NCBI GenBank assembly: GCA_038250675.1
Contig: JBBSCB010000009.1
Location: 1 to 64,000, forward strand
Source: JAICUF01 sp038250675
GTDB lineage: Bacteria; Gemmatimonadota; Gemmatimonadetes; Gemmatimonadales; GWC2-71-9
Direction of reading: 5' to 3'
Length of the DNA stretch: 64,000 nucleotides
Under the pieces are notes generated by a model. It saw only the letters and a list, made by a program, of their open reading frames with translations. It was not told the DNA's origin and ran no database searches. The translations under genes and the position numbers were made by a program. Of the stretch, positions 8,802 to 17,573 are shown piece after piece; position 1 is the first letter of the stretch; the number at the start of each line of letters is the position of its first letter.

Positions 8802-9852
8802 CGGCGGGCGGCGGCCAATCGTCACGGGCCGCGCCGGCAGGCGCGCCCGGCGCATTCGCCGCTTCCTCCTCACGGGCCGTCTCGGCAAAGCGCCAGAGAA
8901 ATTCCTTCAGCTCGTCGAGGCCGGTGCCGGCCACGCTCGAAACGCCAAGCACGGCAGCGGCGAGCGGCGCGTCGATCTGCGGCAGCGGATCCTGCGGCGG
9001 CTGCAGGTCGAGCTTGCTGATGACTACGACATGCGGCTTCTCATGGAGTGATTCGCTGTATGCGCGCACCTCGCGGCGAAGCCCGTCGTAGGTGGCCTGC
9101 AGGTCGGGCGAATCGAGCGGAACCAGAAACGCGAGCACCCGCGTGCGTTCGACATGCTGGAGGAACTTGAGGCCCAGTCCCTTGCCGGTGTGGGCGCCTT
9201 CGATGATGCCGGGAATATCGGCGATCACGATTGCGCGGCCGCCGCTCCGGCCCACGACGCCGAGGTTTGGCTCCAGCGTCGTGAACGGGTAGTCCGCAAT
9301 CTTGGGCCGCGCGGCGGAGACGACCGAGAGTAGCGTACTCTTGCCGGCGTTGGGCTCGCCAACCAGCCCGACATCCGCGATGAGGCGGAGCACCAGTTCG
9401 ATCTGCCGCTCCTCGCCCTCCTCGCCCGGCTCCCATTCGCGCGGGGCCTGGTGGGTGGAGGTGGTGAACCGGGAATTGCCCCGCCCGCCCTTCCCGCCGA
9501 GGGCCACGAGAATCGTGTCGCCGGGCTGGAGCACCTCGCCCAGGGAGACGCCGGTAGCCGCGTCACGGACGTCGGTACCGGGCGGCACCGGGAGGAAGAC
9601 GTCGTCGGTCGAGCGGCCGGTCATGTTCTTGCCCTTGCCATGCTCGCCGCGTTCCGCCTTCCACACGGTGCGATAGCGGTAGTCGAGCAGCGTGGTCAGG
9701 TTGGTCTCCGCCCGGACGTAGATGCTGCCGCCGTTCCCGCCATCGCCGCCGTCCGGGCCGCCCTTGGGCTTGAACTTGAACCGGGCAAAGGAGCAGGCGC
9801 CGGAGCCGCCGGTCCCCGCCGCCACCCGCACCACGGCCCGATCGATGAACAT
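8794..9852 (-). CDS. obgE: GTPase Obg/CgtA
   Basis: Ribosome-assembly GTPase of 352 residues: a glycine-rich Obg fold (repeated GGDGGNGG types, residues 1-158), then the G domain with G1 GEPNAGKST at 165-173 and G3 DIPGIIEGA. The C-terminal OCT domain is missing, and the protein ends in an Ala/Pro-rich tail. Odd point: G4 reads SKLD where Obg proteins normally have NKxD. The ATG before FIDRAVV forms a TGATG overlap with the upstream gene and agrees with Obg N-termini; the frame stays open 20 codons further upstream. Confidence 0.95.
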   Translation of the reverse strand: MFIDRAVVRVAAGTGGSGACSFARFKFKPKGGPDGGDGGNGGSIYVRAETNLTTLLDYRYRTVWKAERGEHGKGKNMTGRSTDDVFLPVPPGTDVRDAATGVSLGEVLQPGDTILVALGGKGGRGNSRFTTSTHQAPREWEPGEEGEERQIELVLRLIADVGLVGEPNAGKSTLLSVVSAARPKIADYPFTTLEPNLGVVGRSGGRAIVIADIPGIIEGAHTGKGLGLKFLQHVERTRVLAFLVPLDSPDLQATYDGLRREVRAYSESLHEKPHVVVISKLDLQPPQDPLPQIDAPLAAAVLGVSSVAGTGLDELKEFLWRFAETAREEEAANAPGAPAGAARDDWPPPADG

Positions 9853-10493
9853 CAGTCGCTCGGCCCCCACCCCTCGCGCACGCTGCGCCAGAGCTCCTTG
9901 ACCTTCTTCCACTGGTCAAACGAAAGCAGCGGGTTGACGATCGAGAGCACGCCTTCGATCTGGCCAAAGCTGGCGCCGGCGTTGAGCGCCCCGCGCAGAT
10001 GCGAATGGAGCTGGCGCGGTGCCTCGAGTACCGCTGTCTGCGCCACCGTGCAGAGCTCGCGCACCATGAGATCCAGGCCGGGACGCGCCAGGGTGCGGCC
10101 GTACCCCTCCGTGATCATCCACGCATCGATGGCGGGGTGCAGCCCCTGAGTATTGTCGCGGAGCTTGCGGTAATTGTCGCCGTAGACCATCCGGCAGGTC
10201 TCCTCGCCGCGGCGAGCCCATTCGGGCCAGCGCTCGTAATTGGTGTCCTCGTCCGCGCCCGGCGCCGGCACTCCGGAAAACTTTCGCCACACGCCGAAGG
10301 CGATCAGTGCCCGCGGATACCCCACCATGAGCACCGATTGGAGCAGGAGCTCTTCCACCCATTCGACGGGAACCTCCGAGCTTCGAAGCGGAGTGACCCG
10401 CTCGCGGAGCTCCGGCTCGTAACCCTGCGCGATGGCCGCCGCAAAGCGGACCAGATCACGCAGCTGGGGGTCGAGACTGTCCTGTTTCGCCAT
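9852..10493 (-). CDS. Carboxymuconolactone decarboxylase-like (AhpD fold) protein
   Basis: A 213-residue helical protein resembling the carboxymuconolactone decarboxylase family: an N-terminal LVRFAAAIAQG helix, LLQSVLMVGYPRALIAF in the middle, and a second family-like repeat RELCTVAQTAVLEAPRQLHSHLRGALNAG. Only a single cysteine stands where peroxidase-type AhpD proteins carry CxxC, so AhpD-like disulfide chemistry is unlikely. GTG and ATG stand in tandem at the start; both follow a GAGGT ribosome-binding site. It overlaps obgE. Its substrate is unknown. Confidence 0.75.
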   Translation of the reverse strand: MAKQDSLDPQLRDLVRFAAAIAQGYEPELRERVTPLRSSEVPVEWVEELLLQSVLMVGYPRALIAFGVWRKFSGVPAPGADEDTNYERWPEWARRGEETCRMVYGDNYRKLRDNTQGLHPAIDAWMITEGYGRTLARPGLDLMVRELCTVAQTAVLEAPRQLHSHLRGALNAGASFGQIEGVLSIVNPLLSFDQWKKVKELWRSVREGWGPSD

Positions 10494-10541
10494 CACTCTA
10501 CCTCGTGGAAGTTCAGCGTCGGGACCACTTCCCCGCGACGC

Positions 10542-11543
10542 TCAATCATGAAACCGCAGCCGGCCGGCGGCGCGCAGCTCGCCGGTGGGTTCGCCGCGGG
10601 TGTTGCGGATTGGGAGCGTGCCGAGAGGCGCCAGGCGCTCCGCGATCGCCGGATCGAGGCCCAGCCGCTCCACCAGCTGGCACAACGCGGCGATGAGCGC
10701 CACGCCGGCGGCGCGCATGTCCCCGCCCTCGATCTTGAGCGTCAGGCCGAGCGCCGCATCGGGCAGGCCCGCACTGTACACCCCTTCCGCGCCGATCTTG
10801 GCGACGACGCCGCCGGGCCACGCCCGCATCAGCTCGGTACACAGTCGTCCGGTGCCGGCAACCAGCAGCGGGTGTTCCAGCATCGCGTCCCGGACGCGCC
10901 GCGCCGCCGGCTCTTCGGCGGTCGCCAGCCGCGCGTACGCGGTGGCCATCGCGGTGAGCGGCATCGCAAAGCATACCGTCGTGCACCCATCCACGCCGAA
11001 GACCATCTGATCGGCCGGGATGCCGCTCCAGCGGGCGACTTCCGCCGCGATCCGTGCCTGCACCGGATGGCCCCGCCGCTCGTAGCCCGCGATCGGCCAT
11101 CCGTGCACCCGTGCCAGCGACAGCATGCCGGCGTGCTTGCCCGAGCAGTTGCTCCAGCGCGGCGTGAGCGGCGTGCCATCGCGGGCGACGCGCGCCGCCA
11201 CGGCCGGACCCAGCGGCGCATGCGGCCCGCAGGCGAGGTCCGCTTCGCGGCAACCGATCCGGGCCAGCAGGCGGTCGACCACCTCGAGATGGATCGGCTC
11301 GCTCGAATGGGATGCGCACGCGAGCGCGATCTCTTCACCGGAGAGACCGAACCGATCGGCGGCGCCGTCGGCGACCAGCGGAATCGCCTGAAACGGCTTG
11401 GCCGCCGAACGCCAGAAGGTGACCAGGCCGGGGTCGCCGGCCTCCGCCCGCAGCCGTCCGTCCGCGTCCACCACGGCGAGCGACACGCGATGGGCCGACT
11501 CGACGATGCCGCCACGCGTCGCCTCGACACGGAAGTCGCTCAT
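10542..11543 (-). CDS. Asparaginase of the Rhizobium AnsA / Asparaginase_II family
   Basis: A 333-residue member of the family typified by the thermolabile Rhizobium etli asparaginase, unrelated in fold to the E. coli enzymes. Family segments visible are TRGGIVESAHR near the N-terminus, FWRSAAKPFQAIPLV, ASHSSEPIHLEVV, NCSGKHAGML, VDGCTTVCFAMPL and the C-terminal IEGGDMRAAG. It hydrolyses L-asparagine to aspartate and ammonia in the cytoplasm; there is no signal peptide. The ATG before SDFRVE is chosen because a -10-like TATCTT lies seven bases upstream. A second, unrelated asparaginase gene lies near 55 kb. Confidence 0.88.
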   Translation of the reverse strand: MSDFRVEATRGGIVESAHRVSLAVVDADGRLRAEAGDPGLVTFWRSAAKPFQAIPLVADGAADRFGLSGEEIALACASHSSEPIHLEVVDRLLARIGCREADLACGPHAPLGPAVAARVARDGTPLTPRWSNCSGKHAGMLSLARVHGWPIAGYERRGHPVQARIAAEVARWSGIPADQMVFGVDGCTTVCFAMPLTAMATAYARLATAEEPAARRVRDAMLEHPLLVAGTGRLCTELMRAWPGGVVAKIGAEGVYSAGLPDAALGLTLKIEGGDMRAAGVALIAALCQLVERLGLDPAIAERLAPLGTLPIRNTRGEPTGELRAAGRLRFHD

Positions 11544-11550
11544 GTCGCGG

Positions 11551-11579
11551 AAGATAAGGGGGGCACCATCACTTCTCAC
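11551..11579 (-). promoter_or_regulatory. Promoter of the asparaginase gene, nearly leaderless
   Basis: On the minus strand GTGAGA, 17 bases, TATCTT, seven bases, ATG. The predicted leader is about one base. It lies back to back with the divergent promoter of the Wzi-like gene. Confidence 0.4.
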
Positions 11580-11587
11580 CCCTCCGC

Positions 11588-11616
11588 TTCACGCCGAGCC
11601 GCCGCCGCAGTAGCTT
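11588..11616 (+). promoter_or_regulatory. Promoter of the Wzi-like gene, nearly leaderless
   Basis: TTCACG, 17 bases, TAGCTT, then eight bases to the ATG. The predicted leader is about two bases and no ribosome-binding site fits between. Confidence 0.4.
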
Positions 11617-11624
11617 TGGGCCCC

Positions 11625-13148
11625 ATGCGACTGCTCCCCCGTGCGGTGTCCATCGCCGCCCTCCTCGCCGTGATCGCCACCGCCAGACTCGCCGCCCAGG
11701 CCACGCCGTACGTCTCGCTCGACGATCCGGAGCTGCCGCTGTTCGAGCACCTCATCTCGCGCGGTGACGTCGCCGATCCGACGCCGTTCGTGCGCCCGTT
11801 CCTCCGTGCCGACGCGATCCGGGTGCTCGCGACGGCCGACACCGCGCCCGCCACGCCGGCCGGCCGCCTGATCCACCGGCTTCGAGAGCGATGGACACCG
11901 CCCGACGCCGAAAGCTGGTATGCGGTACGGGCGCGGGCCGGCTTCCAGGCGTACAGCCATGCGCGGCGGGACCCGCTGCACCCGGCGGGGGCGCGGGGCG
12001 CCAAGCCCTACGGCGACCTCCTGCTCGAGGCGGCGTACGGGAACGTCATTCTGGTGACCCGGCCGGCCATCGAGCCGCGGCTCCCGCAGGACCCCGACTG
12101 GCCGGGCCGCCACGACGTGAGCGTGTCGGGGCACCTGATTGACGGATATGTCAGCGCGCAGTTCAAGTTTGCCCGCCTGATGTACGGACAGCTCGACCAG
12201 AACTGGGGGCCGGTGGGGGTGCCCGGCATTCCGCTGAGCAACTACGGCTACGAGCGCCAGGGGATCGGGTTCGAGGTGGGATCACGCACGCTCCGTCTGA
12301 GCGCGCTCGCGGTCGAGCTGCGTGACGGGCCCGACAGCAGCGGCCAGATCGTGCATCGCTATTACTTCGTGCACCGGCTGTCGGCGCGGCTGTCGAGCCG
12401 GATGCAGCTGGCGCTGTGGGAGACGAACGTCATTGCGGGCGCCGGGCGCAATTTCGAGACCCGGTATCGCAATCCACTCGCGCTGGGCTACCTCACCAAC
12501 ACGATCGGGCTGGGCGACGATCGCGGCAACGAGATGCTGGGACTCGATTTTCACTGGCGGGCATTCGGCCGGACCAGCGTCGAGGCACAGCTCGCGCTTG
12601 ACGATTTCTACTATCAGCGCCGCTATGAGAACCGGGACCGCTACGCGTTCACGCTCGCGGCGTTTGGCCCGGTGGGACGCACCGCGAGCTGGCGCGCGTT
12701 CTACACCCAGGTCTCGAGTCTCGCGCTCCGGACGTTCAACAACGCGGAGAATTTCACCGACGCCGGCGTGGGACTGGGGCGGAACTTCAGCGACAACGAC
12801 CAGGCCACCGTGCGGGTCGCGTTCCCGGTGGCCGACCACTGGCTGGTGACGCCGGAACTCACGATCCTGCGCCAGGGCGAGGGCGCGATCAACGCACCAT
12901 ATCCGGCGTTCGGTTCCCCCGAATTGCAGGCCACGCCGACCCTCTTCATCGGCACAGTGGAGCGGACCTACCGGGCCGCCGTGGCGGTCAGCGGGCGCGA
13001 GGGCCCGATCGACATCTCGGCCAATGCCGGGCTGCATCATATCGTCAACAATGCTCACGTCGCCGGTGCGACGCTCAACCGGTTCGAGGGGCGGATTCAG
13101 TTTACCGTGGGGCTGGCGCGAAGCGGCCGCCTGGCCAGCGGCGATTGA
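11625..13148 (+). CDS. Wzi-like outer-membrane capsule assembly protein
   Basis: A 507-residue exported protein. Residues 1-20 form a signal peptide (RLLPRAVSIAALLAVIA, cleavage near ARLAAQA). The rest is an aromatic-rich, alternating beta-strand pattern typical of an outer-membrane barrel, with the segments FKFARLMYGQLDQNWGP, YFVHRLSAR and NPLALGYLTN seen in the Wzi/capsule-assembly family. Such proteins retain polysaccharide at the surface. The reading frame is open for over 1.5 kb upstream, antisense to asparaginase, but the ATG here starts the signal peptide and sits behind a promoter. It may serve the polysaccharide made by the 24-49 kb locus. Confidence 0.78.
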   Translation: MRLLPRAVSIAALLAVIATARLAAQATPYVSLDDPELPLFEHLISRGDVADPTPFVRPFLRADAIRVLATADTAPATPAGRLIHRLRERWTPPDAESWYAVRARAGFQAYSHARRDPLHPAGARGAKPYGDLLLEAAYGNVILVTRPAIEPRLPQDPDWPGRHDVSVSGHLIDGYVSAQFKFARLMYGQLDQNWGPVGVPGIPLSNYGYERQGIGFEVGSRTLRLSALAVELRDGPDSSGQIVHRYYFVHRLSARLSSRMQLALWETNVIAGAGRNFETRYRNPLALGYLTNTIGLGDDRGNEMLGLDFHWRAFGRTSVEAQLALDDFYYQRRYENRDRYAFTLAAFGPVGRTASWRAFYTQVSSLALRTFNNAENFTDAGVGLGRNFSDNDQATVRVAFPVADHWLVTPELTILRQGEGAINAPYPAFGSPELQATPTLFIGTVERTYRAAVAVSGREGPIDISANAGLHHIVNNAHVAGATLNRFEGRIQFTVGLARSGRLASGD

Positions 13149-13159
13149 CGTCGGGCTAC

Positions 13160-13188
13160 TTGTCCCGGTGCGCTCGATGACTTACACT
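13160..13188 (+). promoter_or_regulatory. Promoter of tRNA-Val
   Basis: TTGTCC, 17 bases, TACACT, with the expected start about ten bases before the mature tRNA. The position and match to consensus are good. Confidence 0.6.
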
Positions 13189-13205
13189 CCCGCTCCCGGA
13201 ATTCA

Positions 13206-13279
13206 GGGCGATTAGCTCAGCTGGTTAGAGCGCGCGCCTCACATGCGCGAGGTCGGGGGTTCGATCCCCTCATCGCCCA
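13206..13279 (+). tRNA. tRNA-Val (anticodon CAC)
   Basis: Complete cloverleaf of 74 bases: acceptor GGGCGAT pairs with ATCGCCC, D arm GCTCAGCTGGTTAGAGC, anticodon stem CGCGC/GCGCG around loop CTCACAT (anticodon CAC, reads GUG), T arm GGGGG TTCGATC CCCTC (last pair G-C/T wobble region), discriminator A. The 3-prime CCA is not encoded. Confidence 0.95.
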
Positions 13280-13291
13280 CTGGACACGTCA

Positions 13292-13325
13292 AACGCCTCT
13301 TCGACGATGCTGTCGGAGAGGCGTT
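13292..13325 (+). terminator. Strong hairpin, bidirectional terminator between tRNA-Val and norD
   Basis: AACGCCTCTTCGAC, a six-base loop, then GTCGGAGAGGCGTT: nine perfect pairs extended by five more with one G-T wobble. It follows tRNA-Val by 12 bases and also follows the norD stop on the other strand by 27 bases. There is no real T-tract in either direction, so termination would rely on the stem. Confidence 0.6.
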
Positions 13326-13351
13326 GCGCATCCACCGTGTCTGCCGCACGA

Positions 13352-15352
13352 TCAGCCGCCTATCAGGCTCCGCAGCAGCGCGGTCAGCACCCTCGGCAGG
13401 TGCTCCGCGCGCGACAATACCGTAAAATCCCGCCCGAAGATCCGGTTCGCATACCTCGGCCCCTGGCGGTCCACCGTGAGGCAGAACACGTGGACGTCCT
13501 GCATCCGGGCCTCCGCCACGGCCATACGCGTGTCCTCGATTCCGTAGCGTCCTTCGTACTCATCAACGTCGTTGGGCCGGCCGTCGGAGAGCAGGAGCAG
13601 CAGCCGGTGCCGGGCGGGCTGGCGCGCCAGTCCCGCGGTGGCGTGCCGGAGCGCCGCGCCGGTGCGGGTGTATCCCTCGGGCTCCAGCCCGGCAATGCGT
13701 CGGCGAACCGTGCCGCCCCCTGCGGGCTCATCAAATTGCTTGAGGACGTGAACCGTGACGCGGGATGGCCCCGCGCTCGCAAATGCCAGCACCGCGTATG
13801 GATCGCCCAGCGTTGCCAGCGCCTCCCCGACGATCAGCAACGCCTCCTTCTCCACATCGATGATCCGCCGATGCCCCGTGACCCACCCATCCGTCGAGGC
13901 ACTCGTGTCCACCAGCAGCGTGATCGCGGCATCTCGCCGGACCGGCCGGCTGTCGATGTAGAGTCGGTCATCGACGACGCTTCCGGCCCGGCGATCGGCG
14001 TGCGCCGCAACGAGTGCGTCCACGTCGAGCTCCGCGCCGTCCCGCTGCTGCCGGAGCGAGGTCCGCCGAGGACGAAGCCGCTCGAAGTCACGGCGGACCG
14101 TACGAATCATGGCCGCATCCTGGCGCAGCATGGCGGTCACCCAGGCTTCGTCCCCCTCGGCGGCCGCTCGCTCACGAACGACACACGCGTGCGCCCGGTA
14201 CGCCCCCGCGCGCCAGTCCCACTCGGGATAGACCAGGCCATGGCCGCCGGTTTCTCCGGGGGGTCCCAGCGCCCGCTCGAGCGGGTTCTCGCCGGCCAGG
14301 ACCTCGGATACCGATCCCGGCCGGCGGACCAGGCGCGCCTCGGGCAGCTCCGCCAGCGCATCCGCCAGCGCTCCCGGATCGGCCTGCTGGTCCTGATCCG
14401 TCGGGCGCTGCAGGCCGGCGGGGTCTTCCACCTTTTCCTGCACGTCGTCGGCACGCACCATCCAGGTGCCGGGATCGGCATCGTCCTCATCGGCGGTGCC
14501 CTCGCGAATGCGGGGCCGTCTGAGGAGGGTGCGGCTGCGGCCCGGGGCGGGCGATGGATCGTCCATCTCGCCCGGCATGGCCGGCGGCCCCAGCTCGGGG
14601 ACGTCGTGCATCGCCCCCCAGAGGAAAACCGGCGCCATCCCGCGGTAGCGACCGGCCAGCGCCGACATCGCCAGCCATTGTTCCCCCGCCCATCGCCCCG
14701 AGTCCTCGGGAGTCGCCGCGTGGATGAATGGCGCCGGCGGCAGCCCCGGTTCCGCGTCGAGCAGACGTCGCACCAGACGTTCGACCCCCGCGTCCGCCGC
14801 GGAGATGCGGCGTGGAGCGGGCCGGCCGGCGGTCGCCTCCGCTCTGGCCGCGCAGATCTGCGTGGCAAGGCGGGGAAACATCCGGACCAGCGTCGCATCG
14901 ACCGCGGCGGCCTCGGCCAGGAAATAGAGGTCCCGCAGCAGCGCGTCGCCTTCGGGCGTGCGCTCGCGCGTGCCCCGGTGCACGCGCGCCGCCTGCTCCA
15001 GGGCCAGGAGCCGATAGCGGTCGACGATCTGGTCCGGTGGCAACGACTCGAGGCGGGCCGGGAGTCGAATCTGACCTCCCACCACGGACCCGAGCGCGCT
15101 CGCGCTGAAGATGTGGGACGTGCGATGGCGGGCCAGACGCGCGAGGAAACTCGGCGGGGCGGGCGGCTCTGCGACCCCGATGTCCGGCGCGTCCCGAAAC
15201 ACCGCGGCGATGAAGAGCTCCAGTCGGCGGCGCAGCTCCCGCAGTCCCGGAGGCGGCTCCGCGGTGCCGGCCGGGCGCCGGGCCCACAGCTCGCGGGCCA
15301 GCCGCGTAGCATGCAGGGCGGCCTCGGTGAGAACGTCTTCGGGCTCGGCCAC
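13352..15352 (-). CDS. norD: Nitric oxide reductase activation protein NorD
   Basis: A 666-residue cytoplasmic protein ending in a von Willebrand A domain with the MIDAS motif DTSAS at 482-486, followed by TRTGAALRHA and SDGRPND. The middle (270-330) is acidic and low in complexity. NorD works with the AAA protein NorQ to mature cNor, probably by inserting the non-haem iron. The start is GTG, three bases after the norQ stop. It is the last gene of the nor operon and is followed by the hairpin shared with tRNA-Val. The length agrees with NorD proteins. Confidence 0.92.
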   Translation of the reverse strand: MAEPEDVLTEAALHATRLARELWARRPAGTAEPPPGLRELRRRLELFIAAVFRDAPDIGVAEPPAPPSFLARLARHRTSHIFSASALGSVVGGQIRLPARLESLPPDQIVDRYRLLALEQAARVHRGTRERTPEGDALLRDLYFLAEAAAVDATLVRMFPRLATQICAARAEATAGRPAPRRISAADAGVERLVRRLLDAEPGLPPAPFIHAATPEDSGRWAGEQWLAMSALAGRYRGMAPVFLWGAMHDVPELGPPAMPGEMDDPSPAPGRSRTLLRRPRIREGTADEDDADPGTWMVRADDVQEKVEDPAGLQRPTDQDQQADPGALADALAELPEARLVRRPGSVSEVLAGENPLERALGPPGETGGHGLVYPEWDWRAGAYRAHACVVRERAAAEGDEAWVTAMLRQDAAMIRTVRRDFERLRPRRTSLRQQRDGAELDVDALVAAHADRRAGSVVDDRLYIDSRPVRRDAAITLLVDTSASTDGWVTGHRRIIDVEKEALLIVGEALATLGDPYAVLAFASAGPSRVTVHVLKQFDEPAGGGTVRRRIAGLEPEGYTRTGAALRHATAGLARQPARHRLLLLLSDGRPNDVDEYEGRYGIEDTRMAVAEARMQDVHVFCLTVDRQGPRYANRIFGRDFTVLSRAEHLPRVLTALLRSLIGG

Positions 15353-15355
15353 CGC

Positions 15356-16192
15356 TTAAAACGTGGCGGCGATCAGGTCGCCAATAGCGGCGAGCAGGTC
15401 GGGATCGTCGGTCAGCGGCCCCATCAGCGCCACGCGTGCGGCCTGCGCCGGGCCGATCCCCCCGGCGATGAGGCGCGCGGTGGCCACGAGCAATCGACTG
15501 CTGGGCACCTCGACCAGCCCGCGATCGCGGAGCCGGCGGACGCGGCCGGCCAGCTCGACCAGCGCCGCGGCCGTCGCGTCGTCCACGCCGCCCTCATGAC
15601 TGACGACTTTGCGCTCCAGCTCTGCCGGGGGGAAGCCGAACTCCATCGCCACAAACCGCTGCCGGGTGCTCGGCTTGAGGTCCTTGAGCACATGCTGATA
15701 GCCGGGATTGTAGGAGACCACCAGTTGGAACCCCGGTGCCGCCTCGATCAATTCCGCCGTCTTCTCGATTGGCAACATACGGCGGTCATCGGTCAGCGGA
15801 TGGATGACCACGATCACATCCTGCCGCGCCTCGACCACCTCATCCAGATAGCAAATGGCACCGAGCCGGGCCGCGCGCGCGAGGGGGCCGTCCTGCCAGA
15901 CAGTTTCCCCGCCCCGGACCAGCCAGCGGCCGGTGAGATCGCTGGCTGAGAGATCATCGTGACAGGCCACGGTGACGAGCGGCCGCCTGAGCCGCCACGC
16001 CATGTGCTCGACGAACCGGGTCTTGCCGCACCCGGTCGGCCCCTTGAGCATGACCGCCAGTCCCCGACGGTGACATTCCCCGAACACCGTGACTTCATCC
16101 CCAACCGGCAGGTAGTACGGCTCCTCCCCGCCGGGATGGCGGAGCCCGTCCGGCGGATTCCGCGCGAGCGCCGGCAATCCGCCGGTGGTCAC
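15356..16192 (-). CDS. norQ: AAA ATPase NorQ (NorQ/CbbQ family)
   Basis: MoxR-type AAA ATPase with Walker A GPTGCGKT, Walker B ICYLDEV, sensor-1 VVSYNPGYQ and arginine-rich tail, paired with the NorD VWA protein for activation of nitric oxide reductase. The frame is open upstream into norB; the GTG here lies five bases past the norB stop and gives about 278 residues, near the family length of 260-270. An ATG at 16243 (inside norB) is the alternative. The exact start is uncertain. Confidence 0.9.
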   Translation of the reverse strand: MTTGGLPALARNPPDGLRHPGGEEPYYLPVGDEVTVFGECHRRGLAVMLKGPTGCGKTRFVEHMAWRLRRPLVTVACHDDLSASDLTGRWLVRGGETVWQDGPLARAARLGAICYLDEVVEARQDVIVVIHPLTDDRRMLPIEKTAELIEAAPGFQLVVSYNPGYQHVLKDLKPSTRQRFVAMEFGFPPAELERKVVSHEGGVDDATAAALVELAGRVRRLRDRGLVEVPSSRLLVATARLIAGGIGPAQAARVALMGPLTDDPDLLAAIGDLIAATF

Positions 16193-16196
16193 GCCG

Positions 16197-17561
16197 TCAT
16201 CGCTGACCGTCGTCCGAGACTGGCCACGCCGGAGAGGTCCCATGCCGCCGTGGCGCCAGGAAGAAGAAATCATACAGGAAAAGGCCGACACCAAGCGTGA
16301 AGATCAGGCCGGTCGCGAGCACCATCAGGAAGTGGACCTGGATCTTTTGCTGGGTCTCCAGATACCCGAGGCCAAGAATGCGCTCAAGATAGGTCTGACC
16401 GATCCCAGCCGCGGCGAAGGCCATGGTCATGCCGAACATGCCGGCCATCTGGAGCCAGAACGCCCACAGCCCGATCGGCGAGTCGCCGCTTTCCTGGTCG
16501 TGGCCGAACAGCCCCGGCGCCGCGTAGGTGATCATCGCGAGCACAATCATCACATAGGCCCCGAAGAATGCCATGTGGGCGTGCATGGCGGTGACCATCG
16601 TGCCGTGCGTCCACTGGTTCACCGATGGCCACGTGTGAGCGAGGCCCAGGATCCCCGCGCCGAGCGCGGAGAAGACGGCGCTTCCGATCGTCCAGTGGAG
16701 CGCCAGGCGATTTGGATGGGCAAGGCCGGAGCGTCGCATGGCCATGTACGCGTAGACGGCCATGCCGAGGAAGGCCAGTGGCTCGAGCGCACTGAAGAAA
16801 CCACCAAACGCCACCCAGTAGCTGGGTACGCCGATCCAGAAGTAGTGATGGGCGGTCCCGAGGATGCCGGCGATGAAGGTGAGGCCGACGATCACATAGA
16901 GCCACTTCTCCATCACCTCCCGGTCGGCGCCGGACAGGCGGATCAGGAGGTAGGCGAGGAGGCCACCCTGCACCATTTCCCACACGCCTTCGACCCACAG
17001 GTGCACCGTCCACCAGCGGTAGTAGATGCTGACGGTGTAATTGTTGAACGTCAGCAGCGCCGGAAGATAGAGCAGAGCCGTGAGCGCCAGGCCCGCGACG
17101 AGGACGCCCTCCGTGGTCGTGAGCTTCTTTGCCCGCCAGATCGTCATGCCGATGTTGTACAGAAACATGAGCATCACGACGACGATCGCGAGCTTCACCG
17201 GCATCGGTTGCTCCAGCAGCTTGTTGCCCTCGGTCCAGCCGAAGAGGTACCCGACCACCGCCGTCACCCCGGCGAGCGTCCAGAGACCAAGCTGCCAGTA
17301 GGCGAGACGCGGCGAATAGAGCTCGGTGCGCGATTCCTCCGGCACCAGCCAGTAGGTCGCCCCCATAAAGCCGGTCAGCACCCATACAAGCAGCAGGTTG
17401 GTGTGAATCTCCTTGGTGACGTCGAAGGGAAGCCATGCCTTGATCGGGTCCGGTCCCAGGTACTTGACGATGGACAGCAGGCCGAACACCATCTGCAGCC
17501 CGTAGAGGAGGAGGGCCACGACGAAGTAGGCGTAGGCGACGCCCTGCGTGCGATAGCGCAT
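16197..17561 (-). CDS. norB: Nitric oxide reductase large subunit NorB (cNor)
   Basis: A 454-residue, 12-helix haem-copper-superfamily protein that reduces two NO to N2O in the cytoplasmic membrane. Ligands are all present: His53 and His329 for haem b, His327 for haem b3, and His187, His238 and His239 for the non-haem iron. Glu191 lies four residues after His187, where cNor has its catalytic glutamate, and no TyrHis crosslink motif of oxidases is seen. The length is that of short cytochrome-c-dependent NorB; the N-terminal quinol-oxidising extension of qNor is absent, consistent with a separate NorC next door. A GGAG site precedes the ATG. Confidence 0.96.
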   Translation of the reverse strand: MRYRTQGVAYAYFVVALLLYGLQMVFGLLSIVKYLGPDPIKAWLPFDVTKEIHTNLLLVWVLTGFMGATYWLVPEESRTELYSPRLAYWQLGLWTLAGVTAVVGYLFGWTEGNKLLEQPMPVKLAIVVVMLMFLYNIGMTIWRAKKLTTTEGVLVAGLALTALLYLPALLTFNNYTVSIYYRWWTVHLWVEGVWEMVQGGLLAYLLIRLSGADREVMEKWLYVIVGLTFIAGILGTAHHYFWIGVPSYWVAFGGFFSALEPLAFLGMAVYAYMAMRRSGLAHPNRLALHWTIGSAVFSALGAGILGLAHTWPSVNQWTHGTMVTAMHAHMAFFGAYVMIVLAMITYAAPGLFGHDQESGDSPIGLWAFWLQMAGMFGMTMAFAAAGIGQTYLERILGLGYLETQQKIQVHFLMVLATGLIFTLGVGLFLYDFFFLAPRRHGTSPAWPVSDDGQR

Positions 17562-17573
17562 GTCCGCTCCGGG

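Noticed and set aside
9999..11624. A plus-strand frame open for 541 codons before the wzi-like start
   Set aside because: It is antisense to the asparaginase and the carboxymuconolactone-decarboxylase-like gene, with no recognisable protein and no signal peptide until the ATG at 11625. Long antisense frames are expected at this GC content.
13307..15949. An 880-codon plus-strand frame opposite norD and norQ
   Set aside because: Arg/Gly/His-rich composition without any domain; norD and norQ on the other strand have clear family motifs.
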